NCBI RefSeq assembly: GCF_019801465.1
Contig: NZ_JAHVJA010000001.1
Location: 248,001-312,000, forward strand
Source: Leisingera daeponensis
Lineage (GTDB): Bacteria; Pseudomonadota; Alphaproteobacteria; Rhodobacterales; Rhodobacteraceae
Length of the DNA: 64,000 nt
Reading direction: 5' to 3'
Below the pieces are notes generated by a model. The model had not been told where the DNA came from, searched no databases, and worked only from the letters and a program-made list of their open reading frames with translations. This document shows positions 15,941 to 24,968 of this stretch, piece by piece. How positions within the stretch are numbered: position 1 is the stretch's first letter; every line of letters begins with the position of its first letter. The position numbers were made by a program, and so were the translations under genes.

Positions 15941-18105
15941 GACCGCCTGTACTGTTTGTTGCCGCTCTTCACGGAGAAACCGCTGAGCGAGATGGTAAAG
16001 CCGAAATCCGTTGTCGGCTCAACACTTGTTGTTGAGGTATAACGGCGGTTGACCGAAAGGTCGACCGTTACGCACTCGTTCTGATAGGCCACGCCGAGGC
16101 CGGCGCGGGTGGCGCGGGCGTCGGAAATGTCGTAGCGCAGCCGGGCGCTGGCGGACCAGGTGGGGTTGATATCATAGCGTCCGTCGACCCAGATTTCCGA
16201 GCTTTCCTCGGTCCGGTCCTCGTCCGGGTCAGTGCCAAGCCACAGGTAGGTGCCGGACAGGCTGGAGCGGTCTGTGCGCCATTCACCGCGGACTTCGGCC
16301 TTGGAGAAGTTCAGCGAGCCGTTCAGCAGCCCGCGGCTGGAGATCGCCAGCCCGTCGCCGAATTTGACCTGCCCGGCCAGCAGAAGGTCCGAAGAGGTGC
16401 CGCCGAGACCGGAGCTTTTGGTGAAGCGGGTGTCGCCGTCGCTGCGCAGGACCTGGCCGATCGTGGCGTAAGCCTGCCAGCCGTCCGGCGCATAGCGGGC
16501 CCAGTTGGCGCCATAGACCAGGGTGAAGCCGTCCTCGCGCGCATCGTTCGACGGAAAGCGGGACAGCGACAGCAGGTTGCCCTGATCGAATTCCACAAAC
16601 CGGCTCTCCTCGCTGACGACCGTGCCGCCGCCTTCGTCCCGCCAGCCCAATTGCAGGATCGGCTCCAGGTACTGTGTCGCGCCGCCGGCCTCGCGCCGGG
16701 TCATCGGCAGCCGGAACGTCATGGCGCCGCGCGGCGTCAGACGGGTGACATCCTCGGTGAAAAAGGCGTCATCATAGGTCCGGAAGGCATCGGCCGCTGC
16801 GCCGAGCTCGGCCTCTGCCAGGACGCCGTAGCCAAGCGTCCAGGTGCGGGTCCAGCTGAGATCAGCCGTCAGCCGGGCCAGGTCGCGGCCGTTGCTGTCC
16901 GTGGTGGTGGCCTCGAGGCTGGAACTGCGGTGATGGCCGTGGCCCTGAAGAGTCAGACGCATTTCGCCGCCGGTCAGGGCAGGGAAGTAACGCTTCTGGT
17001 AGAAGGCTTCCGCGATGCCGGACGGGATGTCGCTCTGGCGCTCGCTGTCGCGCAGGGTCTTGTAATGGGTCAGTGACGTGCGGAACAGGCTGTCTCGGCG
17101 GGCCCGGGTCAGCTCCGCCCGCGACCGCAGGCGGTCAAGGTCCGGCAGGCCGTAGTCTTCGAGATAGGCATCATCGGAAACCGCCTTGACGTCGAAGGTG
17201 AAGCGGTAGCCGCGCGGCAGCTGGAATGCCCCCTCGCCAAAGAAATATCCGCGGTCCTGATCCGGATACAGGTCGTCCCTGGTGAAGGCGCCGTTAAGCT
17301 CGATACGGCCGCGCCGGAAGGCCTGGCGGTAGCGCAGGTCCAGTGTCCGGGTGCTGGAGGAAATGTAGGGCGCCAGCGTCAGGTCCTTGTGCGGGCCCAG
17401 GGTGAAGAAATACGGAACCTTGATCCCGGTGCCGAGGTTCGAGGTGGAGCGCACGGACGGGACCAGAAAGCCGCTGGCCCGCTCCAGCGAGGGATCCGGC
17501 AGGCGGATTGCCGGGAAATAGAAAACCGGCACGTCCAGCACCCGCAATTGGGCGCCTTCAAAATAGAGCTGGCGCTCCTGCTGATCGTGGGTCACCCGCT
17601 CCGCGCGGATTTGCCAGAGCGGCGGGCGGCCGTCCTCGCAAACATGGCAGGAGGTGACGGCAGTTTTGTAGAGCTGGGTATAGCGCCCGCCGACGCGGGT
17701 CATTTGCAGCGAAGCCAGCTGCAGCTGCTGCTGGAACACCATGCGGGCGCCGCTCAGCAGGCCGTTGCGCAAGTCCTGATCCAGTTCGGCGGCATTGGCC
17801 AGAATGGTGATGTCGCCGTTTTGGTCGATGCGGATCGGGCCTTCGATTTGCAGTGTGCCGGTGCTCTGGTCGAAGGTGATCTTTTTCGCGCGCAACCGGA
17901 TATTGCCCTGAAAGGCTTCGACATTGCCTTCCGCCACCAGGGTGCGGTCGGGGGCGATGAACACCTGGTCGGCGACCAGCATTGCAGGCTGGGCCGGATC
18001 GGGCGGAGTGGCGGTCTGGGCATGCGGGGCTGGTGCGGTCAGCGCCAGCCAGGGCAGCACGGCGGAAAGCAGCAGCGCGCGGCGCAGATTACCCGTCTTC
18101 GGCAT
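15925..18105 (-). CDS. lptD: LPS-assembly protein LptD
   Basis: A 726-residue outer-membrane protein that, with LptE, inserts lipopolysaccharide into the outer leaflet. A signal peptide (about 1-29) is followed by an LptA-like jellyroll (about 38-150: VAEGNVEAFQGNIRLRA, then KKITFDQSTG) and a large beta-barrel domain rich in alternating aromatic residues. A CHVC pair near residues 153-156 and two cysteines near the C-terminus (in NECVTV and RRSCSK) could form the long-range disulfides known from E. coli LptD. It overlaps lptG by 17 bases and surA by 16 bases. Confidence 0.95.
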   Translation of the reverse strand: MPKTGNLRRALLLSAVLPWLALTAPAPHAQTATPPDPAQPAMLVADQVFIAPDRTLVAEGNVEAFQGNIRLRAKKITFDQSTGTLQIEGPIRIDQNGDITILANAAELDQDLRNGLLSGARMVFQQQLQLASLQMTRVGGRYTQLYKTAVTSCHVCEDGRPPLWQIRAERVTHDQQERQLYFEGAQLRVLDVPVFYFPAIRLPDPSLERASGFLVPSVRSTSNLGTGIKVPYFFTLGPHKDLTLAPYISSSTRTLDLRYRQAFRRGRIELNGAFTRDDLYPDQDRGYFFGEGAFQLPRGYRFTFDVKAVSDDAYLEDYGLPDLDRLRSRAELTRARRDSLFRTSLTHYKTLRDSERQSDIPSGIAEAFYQKRYFPALTGGEMRLTLQGHGHHRSSSLEATTTDSNGRDLARLTADLSWTRTWTLGYGVLAEAELGAAADAFRTYDDAFFTEDVTRLTPRGAMTFRLPMTRREAGGATQYLEPILQLGWRDEGGGTVVSEESRFVEFDQGNLLSLSRFPSNDAREDGFTLVYGANWARYAPDGWQAYATIGQVLRSDGDTRFTKSSGLGGTSSDLLLAGQVKFGDGLAISSRGLLNGSLNFSKAEVRGEWRTDRSSLSGTYLWLGTDPDEDRTEESSEIWVDGRYDINPTWSASARLRYDISDARATRAGLGVAYQNECVTVDLSVNRRYTSTTSVEPTTDFGFTISLSGFSVKSGNKQYRRSCSKT

Positions 18106-19192
18106 GGAGAAGCAGTCCCAAGGTCAAAAGTATTGCGGCGGCGGGCGGCGCCCAGGCGGCAAGCGCCACCGGTATTTGCCCGTTCTCGCCAAGGATTTGC
18201 GCGAAATTGCGGATGAAATAAAGCCCGAATCCCAGAAGCACTGCCATTAGCACCGCCAGGCCGGTGCCGCCGAAGCGGGCGTGCCGCATTGTAAAGGAGG
18301 CACCAACCAGGACCATGGCAATCAGGAACAGCGGCCGCGCCAGCTCTGCCTGGAGCTGGACCTCGTAACGCTTGGTGGTGAAGCCCGCGGCCGACAATTC
18401 GCGGATGGTGGAGGGCAGATCGTAGATTGAGATGCCGCTGGCGGAGCCGAGCGTGTCCCGGATGCGGTCGGTGGTCAGAGTGGTGGGCAGCCGCAGCTCG
18501 TCATGCTGGGCGGCCCCGGTTTCCGGATTGATCCCGGCTGCCAGCGGCCAGGCCTTGGCATTGGCCAGAACCCAGTTGCTGCCGTCCAGCCGGGCGCTGT
18601 CAGCGGTGATGCGGCGCACCGGGCCGCCCGCGTTGGTGTAGGCATGGATCGAGACGTCGTGCAGGGTGATGTCGGCGGCGTCGCCGCTGTAGCCCTTGGC
18701 GTGAATGACCGACTGGCCGCGGACGCCGCCCTGGCGGAGCCACAGGCCCTCGCCGCTCAGCGACAGCGCCGAGGGGCCGCCGTTGTGGTAGGTTTCCGCC
18801 AGGTCCTGATAGCGGTTGGCAGTGGCAGCCGCGATGGGGTTCAGCATGGTGACCGCTAGGCCGCCGATAGCGGCTGCCACCAGCACCGGCGCTGCCAGCG
18901 CGCGGATTCCGGAACGGCCGATGGCACGGGTCACAACCAGCTCGCTGCTGCGCGCGAGGCCGACGAACAGCACGATGGTGCTGAGGATCATGATCAGCGG
19001 CAGGAACTCGCTGAGCGCTGCCGGGATGTTCAGCAGCGTCAGGCCAACCAGCTGTGCCAGGCTGAGATCGGCGGCCTCGAACCGCCGGACCTGTTCGTTC
19101 AAGTCGATCAGCACCACCAGCGTCATCAGAACCGCAACGATTATGAGGAACCACTGCAAGAAGCGGCGGGCGTAGTAGATGTCCAGCTTCAT
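18089..19192 (-). CDS. lptG: LPS export ABC transporter permease LptG
   Basis: A 367-residue inner-membrane permease of the YjgP/YjgQ family. With LptF and the ATPase LptB it extracts LPS from the inner membrane and passes it to the periplasmic bridge. The layout is that of the family: basic MKLDIYYARRFL start, three N-terminal membrane helices, a large periplasmic jellyroll (about residues 125-270) and three C-terminal helices. It is identified as LptG rather than LptF by position (second gene, next to lptD) and the shorter DIYYARRFL start. It overlaps lptF by four bases. Confidence 0.92.
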   Translation of the reverse strand: MKLDIYYARRFLQWFLIIVAVLMTLVVLIDLNEQVRRFEAADLSLAQLVGLTLLNIPAALSEFLPLIMILSTIVLFVGLARSSELVVTRAIGRSGIRALAAPVLVAAAIGGLAVTMLNPIAAATANRYQDLAETYHNGGPSALSLSGEGLWLRQGGVRGQSVIHAKGYSGDAADITLHDVSIHAYTNAGGPVRRITADSARLDGSNWVLANAKAWPLAAGINPETGAAQHDELRLPTTLTTDRIRDTLGSASGISIYDLPSTIRELSAAGFTTKRYEVQLQAELARPLFLIAMVLVGASFTMRHARFGGTGLAVLMAVLLGFGLYFIRNFAQILGENGQIPVALAAWAPPAAAILLTLGLLLHAEDG

Positions 19193-20316
19193 GCCGCCGT
19201 CTCCGCTGCCGGTGCCCGGATCCGTTTCGGACGGCCGGACAGGATCAGGAAGACCAGCGCAACCGAAAGGCCAAGCAGGGCGGGCAGGTAGATCAGCGGC
19301 CAGAGGCTGGGATTCTGCAGAACCGGCTCAGTGACCACGCCGCGCAGGCCCTCGATGAAAATAAGCACCACAAAGGCCAGGAAGGCCTGCCGCCAGACCC
19401 CGAAGCGCGAGAAGGTGCCCAGCATCAGTGCGGAAAAGCCGATCAGCGTCACAGCAACACAGACCAGAGCGCGGGCAAACCGCAGATGCAGCTCTTCGGC
19501 CTGGGCGCCCGCGGAATAGCCATCGCTTCGGGTCACTGCCTCGGTGCTGTTCAAAAGCTCGAGGCTGGGAATGGCGCGGATGTTGCGGGAAGGGTTTTCA
19601 GCTTTGCGGGCGAGGGAGCTGATATCATAGGAAAAATCTGAGAAGAAGGTGGTGGAAAGGCGCTGAGTCTTGTGGTCCAGCCGCTGTGCCATGCCTTCCA
19701 CCATGATCAGATGGGCGCTGGCGCCGTCGCGCACCAGAAAGGCGCGTGCGCCGGTATAGGTCACCGTCACCGCCGGGTCGCGGCGGTCCGACAGGAACAC
19801 GTCGTTCAGGGTGCCGTCTGCATCGATCTGACGGATGTAGAAGGTGACGCCATCGGTGGGGTGCAGGAAATCGCCCTCGCTCAGCAGCTTGGCGGTGATG
19901 TTGCGGGAGACTTCGCTTTCACGCACGTCCAGCTGGCTGATCGAGGCGGGCAGCAGGTAATGGGTCAGCGCGGACATCATCAGCGCGGTGATGATGCCGA
20001 AGGCCAGTGCCGGGCGGGCCATTTGCCAGGGGCTGGTGCCGGTGGCGCGCAGCACGGTCAGCTCGCTTTCCCCGTTCAGCCGGTTGGTGACCCAGACCGC
20101 GGCGCCAAAGGCGGCGATCGGCAGCACCATCCGGATCAGGTTCGGCAAGGTGAGCGCGGTGAATTCCAGAAACACCAGTGCGGACTGCCCGTTGCCGATC
20201 AGCGTGTCGAACAGCACAACGGCCCGGTTGACCCAGAACACGGCCACCAGAATCAGGGCAAAGAAGCCGAAGAAGAGCAGATACTGTGACAGCACATATC
20301 TGTCGTAGCGTGACAC
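19189..20316 (-). CDS. lptF: LPS export ABC transporter permease LptF
   Basis: A 375-residue partner of LptG in the LptB2FG extractor. It opens with SRYDRYVLSQYLLFFGFFA, the conserved cytoplasmic and first membrane helix, and has the same pattern of three helices, periplasmic domain and three helices. The chosen start is GTG at 20316, preceded by GGGGGGAT at five bases; the frame continues 54 codons upstream into sequence unlike the family, so the longer form is rejected. It is the first gene of an overlapping lptF-lptG-lptD-surA-pdxA unit and is divergent from pepA, with a 190-base shared promoter region. Confidence 0.93.
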   Translation of the reverse strand: MSRYDRYVLSQYLLFFGFFALILVAVFWVNRAVVLFDTLIGNGQSALVFLEFTALTLPNLIRMVLPIAAFGAAVWVTNRLNGESELTVLRATGTSPWQMARPALAFGIITALMMSALTHYLLPASISQLDVRESEVSRNITAKLLSEGDFLHPTDGVTFYIRQIDADGTLNDVFLSDRRDPAVTVTYTGARAFLVRDGASAHLIMVEGMAQRLDHKTQRLSTTFFSDFSYDISSLARKAENPSRNIRAIPSLELLNSTEAVTRSDGYSAGAQAEELHLRFARALVCVAVTLIGFSALMLGTFSRFGVWRQAFLAFVVLIFIEGLRGVVTEPVLQNPSLWPLIYLPALLGLSVALVFLILSGRPKRIRAPAAETAA

Positions 20317-20506
20317 CCGATCCCCCCAGATCTTGCCATTGTAATTTTGCCGGACCTTAGTGGATTTGATTGGCGGGGAAAACTGCATTCTCGCAAGCGC
20401 CGGCGATCGGCGGCGGTCCGCGGGCGGAAGCCGGGTCTTTCCAAGCGCTGCTGTGCAGGATACCTCTGGGGCCAACAATCAATGAAGTCAGCAGGAGCAT
20501 ATGTAA

Positions 20507-21982
20507 ATGAGCAGCCTTACCCCGATCCGTTTTGCCGAGTATGACCCCAAAGCTCTGTCAGAAATGACCGGACGCGTTGCGGTTCTGGTGACTCCGGAAG
20601 GCAGCATGGATCAGGCTGCACGCAGTGCCAACCGTCTGGCCAAGGGTGCGATTGCCCGGCTGATCGACTCGGAAGGCTTCAAGAAGGCTAAGGCAGGCGA
20701 TGTGATTTCGCTGGGCTGGCCTGCGGGCATGAAGGCTGAGGCGCTGGACGTGCTGGTGCTGCCGCGCAAGCTGACACCGGTGGAGGCACGGAAGGCCGGA
20801 GCCAGCTTGGTGAAGGGGGCCGCGGGCAAGCGGCTGACCGTCATGGCCGGCAGCATGAACAAGGCCGCGGATCTGACCCTGGGCATGGCGCTGCGGGATT
20901 ACGCCTTCGACAATCACAAGTCGCCGAAGGACGACAAGCCCGAAGCAGAAGTGGTGATCGCCTCGAAATCTCCGTCGAACCTTGAAGCGGCCTGTGCGCC
21001 GCTGCTGGCGTTGGCCGAGGGCGTGCACATGACACGCGATCTGGTTAATGAGCCGGCCAATGTGCTGACCACCACGGAATTTGCCCGCCGCATTGAGGAA
21101 ATGACGGAGATCGGCCTGGAGGTCGAAATCCTGGAAGAGGCAGAGCTGGAAAAACTGGGGATGCGCACGCTTCTCAGCGTCGGGCAAGGCTCCGACAGCC
21201 CGTCCAAAGTGGCGGTGATGCAGTGGAAGGGCGGCGCCAAGGATGCCGCACCGCTGGCGCTGGTCGGCAAGGGGGTGGTGTTCGACACTGGCGGCATCTC
21301 CCTGAAACCCGCCGCCGGCATGGAAGAGATGACCATGGACATGGGCGGCGCGGGGGTGGTGGCCGGCACCATGCGGGCGCTGGCGCTGCGCAAGGCCAAG
21401 GCCAATGTGGTCGGTCTGGTCGGTCTGGTCGAGAACATGCCCTCCGGCAATGCCACCCGTCCCGGAGATGTGGTGAAGTCCATGAAAGGCGACACGGTCG
21501 AGATCATCAACACCGACGCTGAAGGCCGCCTGGTTCTGTGCGACGTGCTCTGGTACGCGCAGGAGCGGTTCAAACCCGCGGGGGTGATTGACCTGGCAAC
21601 GCTGACCGGTGCGATTATTATCGGGCTGGGACATGATAATGCCGGCGTGTTCTCCAATGACGATGATCTGTGCAACGCATTCCTGAAGGCCGCCAAGGCA
21701 GAAGATGAAGGCGCCTGGCGGATGCCCCTGGGCAAGGCGTATGACGAGCAACTGAAGTCCCGCATCGCCGATATGAAGAACGTGGGCGGCCGTCCCGCCG
21801 GCTCGATCACCGCGGCGCAGTTTCTGCAGCGGTTCATCAAGGACGATATGCCTTGGATTCACTTGGATATCGCCGGCGTTGCTTCTGTCAGCAAAGACAC
21901 GGATTATGCGCCCAAAGGCGCCACCGGCTGGGGTGTGCTGGCGCTGAACCGGCTGGTCGCGGACAAGTTCGAGGCGGAATAA
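20507..21982 (+). CDS. pepA: Leucyl aminopeptidase
   Basis: A 491-residue M17 cytosolic aminopeptidase with two metal ions, removing N-terminal residues from peptides. The M17 signature NTDAEGRL occupies residues 335-342; catalytic and metal residues are also visible in VGKGVVFDTGG (Lys255, Asp260), MDMGGAG and NMPSGNATRPGD. The N-terminal macro-like domain is complete. An AGGAG ribosome binding site precedes the ATG by ten bases. holC follows after six bases, the pepA-holC order common in proteobacteria. In some bacteria PepA also binds DNA for XerCD recombination, which cannot be judged here. Confidence 0.95.
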   Translation: MSSLTPIRFAEYDPKALSEMTGRVAVLVTPEGSMDQAARSANRLAKGAIARLIDSEGFKKAKAGDVISLGWPAGMKAEALDVLVLPRKLTPVEARKAGASLVKGAAGKRLTVMAGSMNKAADLTLGMALRDYAFDNHKSPKDDKPEAEVVIASKSPSNLEAACAPLLALAEGVHMTRDLVNEPANVLTTTEFARRIEEMTEIGLEVEILEEAELEKLGMRTLLSVGQGSDSPSKVAVMQWKGGAKDAAPLALVGKGVVFDTGGISLKPAAGMEEMTMDMGGAGVVAGTMRALALRKAKANVVGLVGLVENMPSGNATRPGDVVKSMKGDTVEIINTDAEGRLVLCDVLWYAQERFKPAGVIDLATLTGAIIIGLGHDNAGVFSNDDDLCNAFLKAAKAEDEGAWRMPLGKAYDEQLKSRIADMKNVGGRPAGSITAAQFLQRFIKDDMPWIHLDIAGVASVSKDTDYAPKGATGWGVLALNRLVADKFEAE

Positions 21983-21988
21983 AACTTC

Positions 21989-22447
21989 ATGGGGGCTGCC
22001 TATTTCTACCACCTGACCCGCAGGCCGCTTGAGGAGACCCTGCCGGTGCTTCTGGACAAGGCGCGCGGGGCGGGCTGGCGCATCGCCGTGCGCGGGCGCG
22101 ATCCGGAACGCATGGCCTGGCTGGACGACCGGCTGTGGCAGGGGGCGGAAGAGAGCTTTCTGGCCCATGGCCTGGCGGGCGGCCCCCATGATGCGCTGCA
22201 GCCCATCCTGCTGACTACGGGGCCGGAGGCCGCCAACAACCCTGATTGCGTGATGGCGGTGGATGGTGCCGCCGTCAGCGCCGGGGAAGTGCAGGCGCTG
22301 AGCCGTGTCTGCATCCTGTTCGACGGCACCGACCCGGAAGCGGTTCAGCACGCCCGCAGCCAGTGGAAGGCGCTGACAGACGAAGGCTGTTCCGCCCAAT
22401 ACTGGTCCGAAGAAAGCGGGCGCTGGGAAAAAAAGGCCGAGAAATAG
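21989..22447 (+). CDS. holC: DNA polymerase III subunit chi
   Basis: A 152-residue chi subunit, which links the clamp loader (through psi) to single-strand binding protein during replication. The family pattern is visible: a short beta strand start AAYFYHLTRRPLEETLPVLL, an interior WLDDRLW motif and ESFLAHG, then PILLTTG and a VCILFDG strand. Alphaproteobacterial HolC is longer and more divergent than that of E. coli (147 residues), and the match to the WxDxxLW core is the main support. It starts six bases after pepA and is probably cotranscribed. Confidence 0.9.
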   Translation: MGAAYFYHLTRRPLEETLPVLLDKARGAGWRIAVRGRDPERMAWLDDRLWQGAEESFLAHGLAGGPHDALQPILLTTGPEAANNPDCVMAVDGAAVSAGEVQALSRVCILFDGTDPEAVQHARSQWKALTDEGCSAQYWSEESGRWEKKAEK

Positions 22448-22615
22448 GCGGATTTCCGGCCGAAGCCTTCTGTATTGGCGAAAAGCTGCCGATGGCTTGT
22501 GTGATTTGTTTCACAAGGGCAACAATCTCTCGATTTTTAGTCACTCCCGCTTTATCCCTGCCGCCATCAACATTCCGGAAAACCGGAAGGCGCGACCAGG
22601 ACACTGGGGGGACAG

Positions 22616-23167
22616 ATGAATTTTCGATGTGCGGTCAAGCGGCTGCGGCTGCTTCCTATTGCCGGAGCCGGTCTCCTTTTACTCGCCAATTGCGGCGAAG
22701 TTCAGAACGGCTCGGTGAGCCGGGCAGAGGTTGAGGCGGAGCGGCTGGAGTTTGCCGTTCAGGAAGTTCAGTACCTGCAATCGAACGGCCGCCGGGTCTG
22801 GTGCGTGCCCTTCGCCCGCAATGCCAGCGGCATCGAAATCTTCGGCAATGCCAAGACCTGGTGGGAGCAGGCCAAAGGCCAGTTCGCCCGCAGCCGCGAA
22901 CCGCAGCCCGGCGCCGTGATGGCGTTCAGCGCCACCCGCTCCAATCCGCTGGGCCATGTCGCCGTGGTGTCCAAGGTCGAAGACGCGCGCAGGATCCGGA
23001 TCAATCATGCCAACTGGCACCGCAACAAGATCTCGCTGGGCATGGCTGTGATTGACGTTTCCGAAAACAACGACTGGTCCGCAGTCCGCCTGGAAAGCTA
23101 TCCGGGCGCATTCGGGCGGGTCTATCCCGTCAATGGGTTCATAGCGGCCGAGCCTGGCAACGGGTAA
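22616..23167 (+). CDS. CHAP-domain lipoprotein (putative peptidoglycan amidase)
   Basis: A 183-residue predicted lipoprotein with a CHAP (NlpC/P60-like) cysteine amidase domain. A basic start and a hydrophobic run end in a lipobox (LANC, cysteine 26). The catalytic cysteine lies in WCVPFAR (about residue 62), with GHVAVV strand and an INHANW histidine segment about 80 residues later, the normal C-H-polar layout. CHAP enzymes cleave peptidoglycan cross-bridges or stem peptides, so a cell-wall remodelling role at the outer membrane is likely. A G-rich GGGGGGA ribosome binding site precedes the ATG. It stands alone. Confidence 0.8.
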   Translation: MNFRCAVKRLRLLPIAGAGLLLLANCGEVQNGSVSRAEVEAERLEFAVQEVQYLQSNGRRVWCVPFARNASGIEIFGNAKTWWEQAKGQFARSREPQPGAVMAFSATRSNPLGHVAVVSKVEDARRIRINHANWHRNKISLGMAVIDVSENNDWSAVRLESYPGAFGRVYPVNGFIAAEPGNG

Positions 23168-23187
23168 CGCCATCGCCGCGCGCCGGT

Positions 23188-23646
23188 TCAGCTGTTCGGG
23201 ATACTGCCGCGCCGGATCATTTGGCCGGCAATTTCCTTGAACGCCTTCCGCCACAGTGCTTCCAGCTCCGGTGTCATCTCCTTGCCGAGCGCGTGGTGCA
23301 GGGTGTCGATCAGGGCGTCCTCCATCGGGGCAAAATGCGGGGCCAGAACTCCCAGGCTTGCATGGGTCCTGCCCAGTTCCTGAAATTGACTGGCCACCGC
23401 GGTTTCGTCCTTCAGTTTTGCAAGAATAACGCCCAGCGTGGTCATGAACTTCATGCCCTGGCCTTCCAGATCGTCCCGGAACAGCCGCCGCAGTTCCGGT
23501 GCATGGCGGAACAGCGCGTCATAAAAGAACGCTGGCGTCTGGGCGGCATCCTCCCGGAGCCTGCTGTAACTGTCCTGCAGTTGCTTAAGTTCATCATCGG
23601 TCACGGGATTCTCGTGCTCCTTTCTGATTGGAATGGTGGTTTCCAA
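23188..23646 (-). CDS. Single-domain globin
   Basis: A 152-residue haem globin of the flavohaemoglobin-like single-domain class, with no reductase domain. The proximal histidine is His95 in ELGRTHASLGV, and the distal B10 tyrosine is Tyr42 in AFFYDALF; a LFRDDLEGQGMKFMTTLG segment matches the CD/E helices. Tyr at B10 is common in globins that bind oxygen tightly or dioxygenate nitric oxide, so NO detoxification or oxygen sensing is possible. It needs a separate reductase, which is not in the window. The gene is isolated between the CHAP and aspartic protease genes. Confidence 0.8.
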   Translation of the reverse strand: METTIPIRKEHENPVTDDELKQLQDSYSRLREDAAQTPAFFYDALFRHAPELRRLFRDDLEGQGMKFMTTLGVILAKLKDETAVASQFQELGRTHASLGVLAPHFAPMEDALIDTLHHALGKEMTPELEALWRKAFKEIAGQMIRRGSIPNS

Positions 23647-23721
23647 TCTAGGAGGCTGGCAGCCGCAAGTCCTTGATCCGGCTCAAGGTGCGGATCAGTC
23701 CGATTGCGCCCCGAGGCGGGG

Positions 23722-24303
23722 CTAGCGTGTCAGCACCAGTGCGCCGTTGCGGATTTCGATGCTGGACCAGCGCTGCAGGTAGCCCATGCCCAGAAGGGAT
23801 TGTTCCAGCTCTCCCTGGTTGACCCAGACGCGGACATTCTTGTCGGTGATGCCGCCCAGTGAAATTTCGTCAACCCAGACAGAGGCGGTCCGCACCTCGC
23901 CGTTGGCGGTGCTGGCGCGGCCGAGGTAGGCGAGGCTGCCGGTGTCGATGCCCGCGCTGGTGGCGTCGCGTTCATTCAGCACGACCTGGCTGGCACCGGT
24001 ATCGACCAGAAACTGGACCGGGGCGCCGTTCACCTCCAGCGTCAGGTAGTAATGGCCATCGGGAGAGCGGGGCACTTCAACCCGGCCCGCGTCAATGGCG
24101 ACGCTTTGCTGCGGGCGGACGGTCTGGCGGATGTCCTCCCACAGGCCGTAGGAGGCGATCACCCCAAGGAAGATGAACCCCCAGACGGCAAACATCTGCA
24201 GCGTTTTTCCAATGCTTTGGCGGTTCTGGACAAAGACCCAGGACCCGACCGCAACCAGCAGTATGATCAGATAGATAAACCGCCCGGTTTCATATTCGCC
24301 CAT
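23722..24303 (-). CDS. Membrane-anchored retropepsin-like aspartic protease
   Basis: A 193-residue protein of the clan AA aspartic protease family seen in alphaproteobacteria (TIGR02281 type). Two N-terminal membrane helices (about 9-25 and 37-54) anchor a retroviral-protease-like domain with the catalytic DTGAS at 101-105, preceded by a VNGAPVQFLV strand and followed by an LLGMGYLQRW segment. Such enzymes work as dimers. The substrate is unknown; envelope protein processing is a guess consistent with the predicted location. It is a single gene, 44 bases upstream of the MarC gene's end and in the same direction. Confidence 0.82.
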   Translation of the reverse strand: MGEYETGRFIYLIILLVAVGSWVFVQNRQSIGKTLQMFAVWGFIFLGVIASYGLWEDIRQTVRPQQSVAIDAGRVEVPRSPDGHYYLTLEVNGAPVQFLVDTGASQVVLNERDATSAGIDTGSLAYLGRASTANGEVRTASVWVDEISLGGITDKNVRVWVNQGELEQSLLGMGYLQRWSSIEIRNGALVLTR

Positions 24304-24347
24304 ACGCTCACCTCCTGATTACCATGTAGGCGGACCGGGGCGTTATA

Positions 24348-24968
24348 CTAGCCTGCGAAGCCGAAAGCGCGCAGGCCGTCCAGCACAAACTGAACCGAAA
24401 GCGCAGCCAGCAGCATGCCCAGAAGCCGGGTGACAACGGTGATCCCGGTCTTGCCCAGCATCCGTTCGAACAAGCCGGAGAACAGGCACATCACCAGCAG
24501 GATCGCCAGCACCGCGATGACCACGCCCATGACCATGACGAAGCCGGCAATGCCGGGCTGCTGACCGGTCAGCAGGATCACGGTTGCGATCGAGCCGGGC
24601 CCCGCCATCAGCGGGATCGCCAGCGGGAAGACCGAGGGGTCGTCGAATTCATCCTCCTCGCTGCGGTCCTCGCGGCGCTTGTTGCGGCGCTCAAACAGCA
24701 TGTCGAGCGCGGTCAGGAAAAGAAGCACGCCGCCGGCGACCCGGAATGCCGGCATTGAGATGCCGATGAAGCCCAGCACTGCTTCGCCAAAACCTGCAAA
24801 TATTGCCAGCAGCACCGCTGACGTGATGGTTGCCCGCAGCGCGATGGAGCGGCGGCGGGCCGGCGGCATGCCCTGGGTCAGTGCAATGAAAATCGGGGTC
24901 AGGCCGATCGGGTCGACGATGACGAAAAGGGTGACGAAGGACGTGATCAGGAATGCGGTGTCGATCAT
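24348..24968 (-). CDS. MarC family integral membrane protein
   Basis: A 206-residue protein with six predicted membrane helices, matching the MarC/UPF0056 (NAAT) family: IVDPIGLTPIFIALT near the start, the duplicate-like LAIPLMAGPGSIAT in the middle, and a charged cytosolic loop (RRNKRREDRSEEDE) between. The family was once linked to antibiotic resistance but its transport role is unproven. The ATG at 24968 overlaps the stop of the ABC-F gene by four bases, so both come from one message. The upstream in-frame extension lies inside the ABC-F gene and is not used. Confidence 0.87.
   Translation of the reverse strand: MIDTAFLITSFVTLFVIVDPIGLTPIFIALTQGMPPARRRSIALRATITSAVLLAIFAGFGEAVLGFIGISMPAFRVAGGVLLFLTALDMLFERRNKRREDRSEEDEFDDPSVFPLAIPLMAGPGSIATVILLTGQQPGIAGFVMVMGVVIAVLAILLVMCLFSGLFERMLGKTGITVVTRLLGMLLAALSVQFVLDGLRAFGFAG

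Noticed and set aside
20558-22399. A 613-residue minus-strand frame opposite pepA and holC
   Set aside because: Both sense genes have clear family motifs; the antisense frame is only a result of codon-position GC bias.
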